Under the pieces are notes generated by a model. The model was not told the DNA's origin. It saw only the letters and a list, made by a program, of their open reading frames with translations, and made no database searches. Below, piece by piece: positions 16,958-24,995 of a DNA stretch of 64,000 nt. The stretch's first letter is position 1; every line of letters starts with the position of its first letter. This DNA comes from Mesorhizobium amorphae CCNWGS0123 (lineage in GTDB: Bacteria > Pseudomonadota > Alphaproteobacteria > Rhizobiales > Rhizobiaceae): NCBI RefSeq assembly GCF_001686985.1, contig NZ_CP015318.1, forward strand, positions 246,001 through 310,000. Direction: 5' to 3'. A program made the position numbers and the translations under genes.

Positions 16958-18089
16958 GCAGTCCCAGGCCGCCCGGCCTCATCAATCCGAACGGCCCCCG
17001 CTTTCCGAACGACCCATGATCGAAATCCGCAACGTCACCCGCAGCTATGGCGCCTTCAAGGCGTTGGACGATGCCACGCTGACCATCAGGGAAGGCGAGT
17101 TCTTCTCGCTGCTCGGCCCATCCGGCTGCGGCAAGACCACGCTGCTGCGCATGATCGCCGGCTTCGACAATCCGACCACCGGCTCGATCGCCGTCGGCGG
17201 CCAGCCGATGGAAGGCATCCCGGCCAACCGCCGGCCGACCAACATGGTGTTCCAGAGCTATGCGATCTTTCCGCATCTCAATGTCGAGCAGAACGTCGCC
17301 TACGGGCTGAAGCGGCTGAAGCTCGAAGGATCGGAGGAAAGGCGCCGCGTCGAGGAGGCGCTGGCGCAGGTGTCGCTGACCGGCCTAGGCAAGCGTCTGG
17401 CCACCGAACTCTCCGGCGGCCAGCGCCAGCGCGTCGCGCTCGCGCGTGCGCTGGTGATGCGGCCGAAGGTGCTGCTGCTCGACGAGCCGCTGTCGGCGCT
17501 GGACAAGAAACTGCGCGAGCAGATGCAGGTCGAGCTGCGCCGCCTGCAGCAGGCGGTCGGCATCACCTTCATACTGGTCACGCATGACCAGTATGAAGCG
17601 CTAGCCATGTCGGACCGCATCGCCGTGATGTTCGGCGGCAAGATCGCGCAGGTCGCCTCGCCCAAGGAGATCTACCAGCGGCCGGTCAATCGCCAGGTCG
17701 CCGACTTCCTCGGCGGCATGAATTTCGTCAAGGCCGAGATCGTCGAGGAGAACGGCGCCTCCTTGGTCGTCGACACGCTGGGCTTCGGCCGCGTCAAAAC
17801 CGACAAACCCAAAGCTTTTGTCCGCAATGGCGGCGCCGCCACGCTCGGCATCAGGCCGGAGCGCCTGCGCGTGCTGTGGGACAATGCCACGGCGAAATTC
17901 GAGGTCGCCGGCAAGGTGGTCGAGCGCCACTATTTCGGCGAGATCACCCACTTGATCGTCGAGATACCAGGGCTGGAAAAACCGCTGTCAGTCACCGAGA
18001 CCAATGATTTCGGCGCCGACGATATCCCGGTCGGCACCTCGATCCGCCTCGCCTATGATCCTGAAGCTTTGGTGGCGATGGCAGACTGA
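16950..18089 (+). CDS. Polyamine-type ABC transporter ATP-binding protein (PotA-like)
   Basis: A 379-aa ATPase with Walker A GPSGCGKTT, Q-loop, signature LSGGQRQRVALARAL, Walker B VLLLDEPLSALD and the switch His in LVTHDQYEA. A C-terminal TOBE-type regulatory domain (about residues 270-375) is typical of PotA/CUT1 ATPases. The start is ATG 16950 after GAGGGAGG, overlapping the permease stop. The last 37 bp overlap the 3' end of the oppositely oriented amine oxidase gene. Confidence 0.93.
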   Translation: MPEQSQAARPHQSERPPLSERPMIEIRNVTRSYGAFKALDDATLTIREGEFFSLLGPSGCGKTTLLRMIAGFDNPTTGSIAVGGQPMEGIPANRRPTNMVFQSYAIFPHLNVEQNVAYGLKRLKLEGSEERRRVEEALAQVSLTGLGKRLATELSGGQRQRVALARALVMRPKVLLLDEPLSALDKKLREQMQVELRRLQQAVGITFILVTHDQYEALAMSDRIAVMFGGKIAQVASPKEIYQRPVNRQVADFLGGMNFVKAEIVEENGASLVVDTLGFGRVKTDKPKAFVRNGGAATLGIRPERLRVLWDNATAKFEVAGKVVERHYFGEITHLIVEIPGLEKPLSVTETNDFGADDIPVGTSIRLAYDPEALVAMAD

Positions 18090-19363
18090 AGTTCGGTAGC
18101 GATCTTCTTGGCGGCGATGCGCCCTGCCACAATCGCGCCCTCGACATAGCCCGGAAATGACGGCGACACTTCCGACGAGGCGAAATGGACGGGCGGCACG
18201 CCGGCCAGGATCGTGCGTTCGGCATCCGTCGCCGTGGTGACGACAATAAGGTCGCTGTAGGCGCCACCGCTCCAGCGGTCATGCGTCCAGTCGCGATGGC
18301 TGAAATCGAGGATATCGGACGCATCCGGGCCGAGCGCTTCCTCCAGCCTTGCCGTCACTTCGGCGCGCAGCGCTGCATCGCTGAACTCGCGCCAGCGCAG
18401 CGCAAGCGGTCCGCCGACGAAGACGACGAGCGCGGCATGGTCCGCATCCTTGCTGGTGTCACAGGCAAACAGTCCCGGCCGGTCGCGCCACATCACCATG
18501 CCGCTCAAGCCGCGGTCGCGCCAGAATGGAGTTGCGTAGCGCACGAGGATTTTGATCACCGCGCCGCTCTGCCAAACGTCCAGCGCCCTCTTCAAGTTGA
18601 CCGGCAGAGATGGTGCGAAATCGAGTTTCGCAGCTGTCGCCGGCGGCAGCGCGACCAGGACCTGGCGCGCTTCGATCGCGCCGTTGGCCGAGATAGCACG
18701 GACGCCTTTCGGCCCGTGTCCGATCTGCGTCACGGGCTCGTTCAGCCGCAGCCGGCCGCCGAGCTCGCCGGCCAGATCATCGGCCAGCGACTGCATGGTC
18801 TCGCGCAAGGAATACTGCAGCTCCGGCACCTCGTTGGTGATCCGGCGGTCATTGTCGATCAGGTGCCAGAGCGGCACCTTCTCCAGCGCCAGGCACCACA
18901 GGCCTTCGATCATCGACCGAAAGGCTACCTTGGCATCGGCGGTATCGTTCTGGCGGTCGAGCCAGGCTGCAACGGTCAGGCCGGCAATCGCGGGATCGTC
19001 AGGCGCGATGGCATTCATGCGCTCGCGGATCGCCATCGCGGCGAAATAGGTCCGCTCGGCCTCCTTCGGTGACATTGACGGCCGCGCGATGAAATCGCCC
19101 TCGACATAGGTCACGGCCAGCGTCTTGCCGCGCGCCTCGACCAGCGCCATCAATTCCGGCATGTCCTCGCACAGGAACTGGCCGCCGCTGTCGATGCGTT
19201 CGCCAAGCCCGTTCAACGTAGCCTCGACTCGCCCGCCGACACGGTCGCGCGCTTCGAGCAGCAGGAAATCGATGCCGGCTTTGTTCAATTCGAGCGCGGC
19301 CGACAGGCCGGTGAAGCCGGCGCCGACGATGACGACGCCGGTTCTTTCGATCTCTTTGCTCAA
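18053..19363 (-). CDS. Flavin-containing amine oxidase
   Basis: A 436-aa FAD enzyme. The dinucleotide-binding GxGxxG is in VVIVGAGFTGLSAALEL (residues 10-26), followed by LLLEARDRVGGRV. The C-terminal FAD-contact region reads FPGYVEGAIVAGRIAA, as in monoamine and polyamine oxidases. It likely oxidises an amine to an imine/aldehyde with peroxide release. The start is a TTG overlapping the stop of the upstream binding-protein gene (TTGA), so it is coupled to that gene. Its 3' end overlaps the convergent ATPase gene by 37 bp. Confidence 0.85.
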   Translation of the reverse strand: MSKEIERTGVVIVGAGFTGLSAALELNKAGIDFLLLEARDRVGGRVEATLNGLGERIDSGGQFLCEDMPELMALVEARGKTLAVTYVEGDFIARPSMSPKEAERTYFAAMAIRERMNAIAPDDPAIAGLTVAAWLDRQNDTADAKVAFRSMIEGLWCLALEKVPLWHLIDNDRRITNEVPELQYSLRETMQSLADDLAGELGGRLRLNEPVTQIGHGPKGVRAISANGAIEARQVLVALPPATAAKLDFAPSLPVNLKRALDVWQSGAVIKILVRYATPFWRDRGLSGMVMWRDRPGLFACDTSKDADHAALVVFVGGPLALRWREFSDAALRAEVTARLEEALGPDASDILDFSHRDWTHDRWSGGAYSDLIVVTTATDAERTILAGVPPVHFASSEVSPSFPGYVEGAIVAGRIAAKKIATELQSAIATKASGS

Positions 19364-20436
19364 TAGCCGGCCTTGATCTTCTCGAACTCGGCGACCATGC
19401 GCTGCTTGAGCTCCGCCGCCACCGGCTGCTGGAACAGCGTCTTGTCGAGGAATTTGTCGAGATTGTCGAAGCCGCGCTCGACCAGGATGCCGTGGTCGAT
19501 CGCCGCCATGCCGGCGCCATTGCCGTGGCCGTAGCCGAAGGTCTTGACCATATGATCCGACACTCCAGGCGTATTGACTGCGTTGAGGAAATCATAGGCC
19601 TGGTCGAGCTTGCCGGGCGCATCCTTCATCAGCACATAGCCGCACACCCACGTCGACAGGCCCTCCTTGGTGTCGCGGTTCATTTCGATCGGCACGCCTT
19701 GGCCCTTCAGCGTTACGAAGGTCTCGTTCCAGCCCCAGGCGAGATCGACCTCGTTGCCGGAAAAGGCCTGATTGATGTCGGTGTCGTCGGTCCAGTAGAA
19801 GCGCACGTTCTTGTGCACGGCGCGCAGGAAATCGGACGCCTCTTTGAACTGCGCGTCCGTCATCTTGGTCCAGTCCTTCAGCCCGATGACCAGGCTTGCC
19901 AGCGCATAGGCGTCGTCGACATTGTCACCGATGGTGACACGACCCTTGAACTTCGGATCGGCGAAGATCTTGAGCGACTGCGCCTCTTCCTTGGTGACGT
20001 TGTCGGTCCGATAGAGCAGCGAGGTGTTGCCCCAGTCGAAGGGCATGAACCAGGCCTTGCCGTCGGCGGTCGTCGCCAGATCCTTCATCGCCATGATGCC
20101 GGGATTGAGGTCCTTCCAGCCTGATATTTTCGACGTGTCGAGCGGCTGCAGCATGCCGGCATCCCGCCACTTCACCACGCTCTGCGAGCAGGGATGCGCG
20201 ATGTCGGCCTTGAAGCCGGCACGCATCTTTTCGAACGCTTCGTCCTCGTCACCGAAGAAGGCGAAGGTCGGCTCGGCGCCGTATTTGGCGGCGTACTCGG
20301 GATGCAGCAGCGGGTCCTCGTAGCCCGACCAGTCGAACACGACGAGATCGCCGCCGCCTTCGGCAAGCGCGTAGGCCGCACCCGCGCCGATGGTGCAGGC
20401 GGCGGCCAAGGCAAGGCGGCGAAGCATGGAATTCAT
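19360..20436 (-). CDS. Polyamine-type extracellular substrate-binding protein, copy A
   Basis: A 358-aa PotD/PotF-like periplasmic binding protein with an N-terminal signal peptide (about 1-26). Landmarks are VVFDWSGYEDP near the N-terminus, WFMPFDWGNTSLLY and a C-terminal EFEKIKAGY. ATG 20436 follows GGGAGG. It is closely similar over its whole length to copy B next to it, so the two arose by tandem duplication and may bind related ligands for one transporter. It is coupled to the downstream amine oxidase gene. Confidence 0.88.
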   Translation of the reverse strand: MNSMLRRLALAAACTIGAGAAYALAEGGGDLVVFDWSGYEDPLLHPEYAAKYGAEPTFAFFGDEDEAFEKMRAGFKADIAHPCSQSVVKWRDAGMLQPLDTSKISGWKDLNPGIMAMKDLATTADGKAWFMPFDWGNTSLLYRTDNVTKEEAQSLKIFADPKFKGRVTIGDNVDDAYALASLVIGLKDWTKMTDAQFKEASDFLRAVHKNVRFYWTDDTDINQAFSGNEVDLAWGWNETFVTLKGQGVPIEMNRDTKEGLSTWVCGYVLMKDAPGKLDQAYDFLNAVNTPGVSDHMVKTFGYGHGNGAGMAAIDHGILVERGFDNLDKFLDKTLFQQPVAAELKQRMVAEFEKIKAGY

Positions 20437-20551
20437 GGCGCGAACCTCCCCCATCGCGAAAACGGCACGGCGACGTTAGGAGAATTTCCGCGCTTTGGCG
20501 AGCCCGTCGGCCCTGCCATGTCGGCGGGCGGACGGGCCAGTCGGAGCAGCC

Positions 20552-21634
20552 TCAATAGCCGGCTTTGATCTTCTCGAACTCGGCGATCATCTTGAGCTTG
20601 AGATCGGAGGGGATCGGCGACTGGAACAGCGTCTTGTCGACGAATTTCTGCACGTCGTCGTAGCCCTTTTCCTTCAGGATCGCCTGGTCGACGCCGGCCA
20701 TGCCCTGGGCGTTGGCCTGGCCATAGCCCCAGTCCTTGACCAGCACCTTGGCGGTTTCCGGATCGTTGATGGCGTTCAGATAGTCATAGGCCTTGTCGAC
20801 ATTGTCCGGCGCATCCTTGAACAGCACATAGCCGCAGACCCAGGTCGAGATACCCTCGGCGGTGTCCTTCTTGGCCTTGATCGGCACGCCGGCGGCGACC
20901 GACTGCACCGTGGCGTCATTCCAAGCCCAGGCGAGATCGACCTCGCCGCCGCTCAGCTGCTGGACGATGTCGGTGGTGTCGGTCCAGTAGGAGCGGACAT
21001 TCTTGTGTACCTGGCGCAGGAAGTCGGACGCTTGCTTGAACTGGTCGTCCGTCATCTTGGTCCAGTCCTTGAGCCCGATGGCGAGGCTGGCCAGCGCGTA
21101 GGCGTCGTCGACATTGTCGCCGATCGAAACCCGACCCTGGAACTTGGGATCGGCGAAGGCCTTCAGCGACTGCACGTCCTTCTCGTCGACCTTGTCGGAA
21201 TTGTAGGTGAGCTGCGTGTTGCCCCAATCCCAGGGCATGAACCAGGCCTTGCCGTCGGCGGTGGTGGCAAGATCCTTCATCGCCATGATGCCGGGATTGA
21301 GGTCCTTCCAGCCCGCGATCTTCGAGGTGTCGAGCGGCTGCAGCAGCCCTGCCTCGCGCCATTTCACCACGCTCTGCGAACAGGGATGACCGAGGTCGGC
21401 CTTGAAGCCGGAGCGGACCTTCTCGAACGCCTCGTCCTCGTCGCCGAAGAAGGTGAATGTCGGCGAGTCGCCGTTCTTCTCGACATATTTCGGGTGGAAG
21501 CTGGGGTCTTCGTAACCGGACCAGTCGAACACGATCAGGTCCTTGTCGGCGGCAACGGCGAGCGCCGCCGCCGAAGCCGCCAGCGTTGCACCCAGTGCCA
21601 ATGTCAGTGTCAGGCGTCGGCTGAGTATCTTCAT
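20552..21634 (-). CDS. Polyamine-type extracellular substrate-binding protein, copy B
   Basis: A 360-aa paralogue of copy A with a signal peptide (about 1-29). It has the same landmarks (VFDWSGYEDPSFHP, WFMPWDWGNTQL, EFEKIKAGY). Differences cluster in segments likely to line the ligand pocket, for example TQLTYNSDKVDE here against TSLLYRTDNVTK in copy A. ATG 21634 follows GAGGATGG; longer frames upstream lack a signal peptide. It is separated from copy A by 115 bp, and both are oriented away from the TetR gene, suggesting one transcript from the methyltransferase promoter onward or a local promoter. Confidence 0.88.
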   Translation of the reverse strand: MKILSRRLTLTLALGATLAASAAALAVAADKDLIVFDWSGYEDPSFHPKYVEKNGDSPTFTFFGDEDEAFEKVRSGFKADLGHPCSQSVVKWREAGLLQPLDTSKIAGWKDLNPGIMAMKDLATTADGKAWFMPWDWGNTQLTYNSDKVDEKDVQSLKAFADPKFQGRVSIGDNVDDAYALASLAIGLKDWTKMTDDQFKQASDFLRQVHKNVRSYWTDTTDIVQQLSGGEVDLAWAWNDATVQSVAAGVPIKAKKDTAEGISTWVCGYVLFKDAPDNVDKAYDYLNAINDPETAKVLVKDWGYGQANAQGMAGVDQAILKEKGYDDVQKFVDKTLFQSPIPSDLKLKMIAEFEKIKAGY

Positions 21635-21687
21635 TGCTGTTCCATCCTCTTTTGGTTGTTGATGCCGGCTTGATGCCGCCGGCTTTC

Positions 21688-22374
21688 TCACGGGTAATGC
21701 TTTGGAAATGCCGCCGACAGGAACGCGTTCGCCGCCTGCAGCGCGCTCTCGCGGGTGACGTCCTCGGTCCCCATCATCAGCCGCAGCCACAGACCTTCCA
21801 GCATGGCGCTCAGCGCCAAGGCGATGACTTGCGGCTCATAGGCATAGCCGCCGCTCTCTTTGAGCGTTGCGCAGAGATCGATGAAGATCTTCTGGTAGGC
21901 CGCGTCGCGCGCGCCGCAGAGCGCCTGATAGGTCGGCCGCGACTTGGCCTCGCCCCAAAAGGCGCACCAGGCGGCCAGCTTGCGCTTGTTGCAGATCGAA
22001 CGGTCGAAATCGGCAGCAACCAGCGCCCGCAACTGGTGGGCCGGGTCCTCGCCGGCCTTGGTCAATGCGGCACGCCAGTGCGCGGCATATTCGTCGGCCA
22101 TGTATTGCAACGTGGCGACGAGCAGCTTGTCCTTGCTTTCGAAGTGAAAGTTGACGATGCCGCGCGACAGGCCCGCGCCATCGGCAACGTCGGCCATCGT
22201 CGTCTCCGAATAGCCGCGCTTGGCCAGCGAATCGATCGTCGCCTCGATCAGCTGTTGCTGCCGGACTTCCTTCGACGCCTTGCGGCCGCGCTTTTCGGCG
22301 TCGCCTTTTCGTGCTGGTTCAGGAAGGACATCCCTGGCTTCTGCGGTCTTCATCGGCGTCATGATCTCCAGCAT
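21688..22374 (-). CDS. BetI-like TetR-family repressor
   Basis: A 228-aa regulator. After a basic leader the HTH spans about residues 38-85 (ETTMADVADGAGLSRGIVNF). The ligand domain carries KLAAWCAFWGEAKSRP and MLEGLWLRLMMG, which closely match remembered BetI choline-sensing repressors. That family binds palindromes of TTGAAC-type half-sites, and three such sites (11820, 15015, 23260) flank this cluster. It is therefore the probable cluster repressor, responding to an amine or its aldehyde. It lies 6 bp after the methyltransferase gene; starts at 22374 or 22362 are possible. Confidence 0.85.
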   Translation of the reverse strand: MLEIMTPMKTAEARDVLPEPARKGDAEKRGRKASKEVRQQQLIEATIDSLAKRGYSETTMADVADGAGLSRGIVNFHFESKDKLLVATLQYMADEYAAHWRAALTKAGEDPAHQLRALVAADFDRSICNKRKLAAWCAFWGEAKSRPTYQALCGARDAAYQKIFIDLCATLKESGGYAYEPQVIALALSAMLEGLWLRLMMGTEDVTRESALQAANAFLSAAFPKHYP

Positions 22375-22380
22375 TGCCGG

Positions 22381-23175
22381 CTACCCAACCGGCTTTCGAC
22401 CGCGAAGATGAGTGGGACGGTGCTCACCACTGTCAAGCACCTTCTGCATGGCTTCCCAGGTCCGGATGTTCTTGTCGACATAGGCAGCGCCGACCGCGGC
22501 AGTGACCGTCGGATAGAGCGGACCTTTCAGCCTCTCCAGCTCGCCGCGAGCGACCTCGCGATACCAGGGATTGCGGTCGCGAATGGTGACATCGGCAAAC
22601 CCTGCCCGGCGCATCGCCAGCGCATAGCGCTCAGGCGAGGCCATGGCGAAGGACAGCCCCTCGGCCGCGACATAGGCCTTCATCTCGGACGACGGTTCGC
22701 CATCATGCGAGATCATCCAATTCGATGCCGCAAACATTCCGCCCGGCTTCAGCACACGAAAGATTTCGGCAAACAGCGCGTCCTTGTCGGGTACGTGCAG
22801 CAGCGCATCCTTGGAGAAGACGACGTCGAAGGAAGCATCTGTGAAAGGCAGCGGACCGGGCGGCGCCTGGACGAAGCTGACGCGGTCGCTAAGCCCGCGA
22901 GCCACTGCCCGTCTCCGCGCCACCTCGATCACCGGTCTCTCGACATCGAAGCCGATGGCGTGAGCGGCACCGTGGTGCTCGACCAGATGCAATGTAATGC
23001 CGCCCGCACCGCAGCCGATGTCGAGGATCGTCTTGCCCGCGAGCGACAGGCCTTCGACGACCCGGTCGACCTCGTCGGGCCCGCCCGGCGACAGATAGCC
23101 ATCGCCCCACAGCGCCTCCAGGAAGCGGATGGCGGTGTCGTCATATTCCGGCTCGGCGTCCGCCGTTTCGATCAT
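22381..23175 (-). CDS. SAM-dependent methyltransferase, phosphoethanolamine N-methyltransferase-like
   Basis: A 264-aa class I methyltransferase. The SAM-binding motif I is LDIGCGAGG (51-59). GYLSPGG (26-32) and [18 protein letters not shown] (118-135) closely resemble remembered signatures of plant and protist phosphoethanolamine N-methyltransferases. It would transfer a methyl group to an amine nitrogen. It heads the operon that continues into the BetI-like repressor, after GAGGTCAG. A methyltransferase amid oxidative demethylation genes is unexpected. The acceptor is not known. Confidence 0.78.
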   Translation of the reverse strand: MIETADAEPEYDDTAIRFLEALWGDGYLSPGGPDEVDRVVEGLSLAGKTILDIGCGAGGITLHLVEHHGAAHAIGFDVERPVIEVARRRAVARGLSDRVSFVQAPPGPLPFTDASFDVVFSKDALLHVPDKDALFAEIFRVLKPGGMFAASNWMISHDGEPSSEMKAYVAAEGLSFAMASPERYALAMRRAGFADVTIRDRNPWYREVARGELERLKGPLYPTVTAAVGAAYVDKNIRTWEAMQKVLDSGEHRPTHLRGRKPVG

Positions 23176-23259
23176 CTGACCTCAGCTCCGACTGCCTGCA
23201 GGACAGCCCAGAATGTCGGCAAAGCCTAGCGCATAAACAGGAAAACGCAACATCATTTG

Positions 23260-23275
23260 TTGAACATTCATTCAA
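23260..23275. promoter_or_regulatory. BetI-like operator copy 3
   Basis: TTGAACATTCATTCAA fits the same TTGAA-N6-TTCAA palindrome. It lies in the 200-bp spacer between the methyltransferase-repressor operon and the divergent flavoprotein operon, so one site could control both and give repressor autoregulation. Confidence 0.68.
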
Positions 23276-23375
23276 TATGGCTGGACAAAATGGCTGAAGC
23301 CGTGCCAAATTCCGAGCATTCGGGAACAGATCACATAAGAATGAACGGTGAGATCGCCATGAAGGCTCGGCGTAT

Positions 23376-24995
23376 ATGAAGGCGTGGGATGCAATCGTCA
23401 TCGGCGGCGGCCACAACGGGCTGGTCAACGCCTGCTATCTCCAGCGCGCCGGCCTCGACGTGCTGGTGGTGGAGAAGAACGACTGGGTCGGCGGTGCGGC
23501 CACCAGCAGGGAACTGACGCCCGGTTTCCTCTACTCCAACTGCTCCTATGTTTGCTCGCTGTTCCGGCCCGAGATCATGCGCGATCTCGAGCTGCCGCGC
23601 TTCGGCCTGCAGGTGATTTCCTACGAGGGTGGCGCGGTCTTCACCCGCGACGGCGACTACCTCGCCAACTACCGCGACCATGACGCGCATCGGCGCGAGT
23701 TCGCCCGTTTCTCCAGGCGCGATGCCGAAGCCTATGACCGCTACGCCCGAGACGTGACGCGGCAGTGCCGTTTCATCCAGCCGCTGCTGATGCGCACCGC
23801 GCCGGACCCGACAAGCTTGCGGCCGCGCGACCTCGGCGAGCTTCTTTATCTCGGCAAGAAATTCGCCGGCCTCACGGCGGAAGAAATGGCGCTGACGCTG
23901 CGCTTCTGGACCATGTCGATCTCGGACTTCCTCGACGAATATTTCGAGACCGACGTCATCAAGGCGAACTTCGCGCTCTCCGGCATCATCGGCACGGCGC
24001 TCGGTCCGATGTCGCCGGGCACGGCCTACGTGCTGCTCCACCACTATATGGGCGAGGTCGACGGCTCGGTCGGCGCCTGGGGCTATGCGCGCGGCGGCAT
24101 GGGCGCCGTCACCAAGGCGCTCGCCGCGTCCTTCAAGGCTTCCGGCGGCACCATCCGCACCGGCGCCGAGGTCGACCACGTGCTGGTCAGCCGAGGCAAG
24201 GCGAAAGGCGTGGTGCTGGCCGGCGGCGAGGAGATTTATGGCAAGCTCGTCGTCTCCAACGCCGACGTGAAGCGCACCTTCTTGAAACTGGTCGAAGAAA
24301 AGGAACTGCCCGATGTCTTCCTGCGCCGGGTCAGGAACTTCAAGATTCGTGGCTCGTCGGGCAAGGTCAACATCGCGCTGGATTCGCTGCCCGAATTCCC
24401 GGCGCTTCCGAAGGATTCGCCGGTCTATCGCGGCGATATGCATTTCACCGATTCGATGGAGCGCATGGAGCGCGCCTATGACGACTGGAAGGCCGGGCGC
24501 TGGTCGGTCGACCCGTTCCTCGACATGGTCATCCCGACGACGCTCGACCCGACCATGGCGCCGCCGGGCAAGCATTTCATGAGCTGCTTTGTGCAATACG
24601 CGCCGCCCAAGGTGAACGGCCACGACTGGACCGACGCCGATCGCGACGGCTTCGCGGAAAGCGTCATCGCGCAGATCGCGGAATATTCGCCGGGCTTCCG
24701 CGATCGCATTGTCCATATGGAAGTGCGCACGCCGCGCGAGATCGAGGCCGAGGTCGGCCTGACCGAAGGCAACATCTTCCAGGGCGAGCTGACCTTCGAC
24801 CAGCTTCTGTTCAATCGTCCGGTTCCCGGCTACGCGCAATACCGCTCGCCGGTCGGTGGGCTCTATATGTGCGGCTCCTCCACTCATCCCGGCGGCGGCG
24901 TCATGGGCGCGCCTGGCCGCAATGCCGCCGCCGAAATCCTGCGCGACCTTGCCAAGTCAACCTCTCATATGAGCCCGGCCCATGACGTCATTTGA
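23376..24995 (+). CDS. NAD(P)/FAD-dependent oxidoreductase, CrtI/PYROXD2-like, copy A
   Basis: A 539-aa flavoprotein. It opens with the FAD-binding motif AIVIGGGHNGLVNACYLQRA (residues 6-25), then VVEKNDWVGGAATS, and ends with the conserved GLYMCGSSTHPGGGVMGAPG. The family includes phytoene-desaturase-like dehydrogenases that introduce double bonds; members in non-carotenoid operons act on unknown substrates. It shares overall design with the next gene, its partner by overlap (14 bp). In this cluster it probably oxidises a carbon-nitrogen or carbon-carbon bond of the amine substrate. Confidence 0.85.
   Translation: MKAWDAIVIGGGHNGLVNACYLQRAGLDVLVVEKNDWVGGAATSRELTPGFLYSNCSYVCSLFRPEIMRDLELPRFGLQVISYEGGAVFTRDGDYLANYRDHDAHRREFARFSRRDAEAYDRYARDVTRQCRFIQPLLMRTAPDPTSLRPRDLGELLYLGKKFAGLTAEEMALTLRFWTMSISDFLDEYFETDVIKANFALSGIIGTALGPMSPGTAYVLLHHYMGEVDGSVGAWGYARGGMGAVTKALAASFKASGGTIRTGAEVDHVLVSRGKAKGVVLAGGEEIYGKLVVSNADVKRTFLKLVEEKELPDVFLRRVRNFKIRGSSGKVNIALDSLPEFPALPKDSPVYRGDMHFTDSMERMERAYDDWKAGRWSVDPFLDMVIPTTLDPTMAPPGKHFMSCFVQYAPPKVNGHDWTDADRDGFAESVIAQIAEYSPGFRDRIVHMEVRTPREIEAEVGLTEGNIFQGELTFDQLLFNRPVPGYAQYRSPVGGLYMCGSSTHPGGGVMGAPGRNAAAEILRDLAKSTSHMSPAHDVI

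Noticed and set aside
23324..23349. GGAAC in the flavoprotein leader as another EcfG promoter
   Set aside because: After 16 bp it is followed by AACG, not CGTT, and a 17-bp spacer does not fit either.
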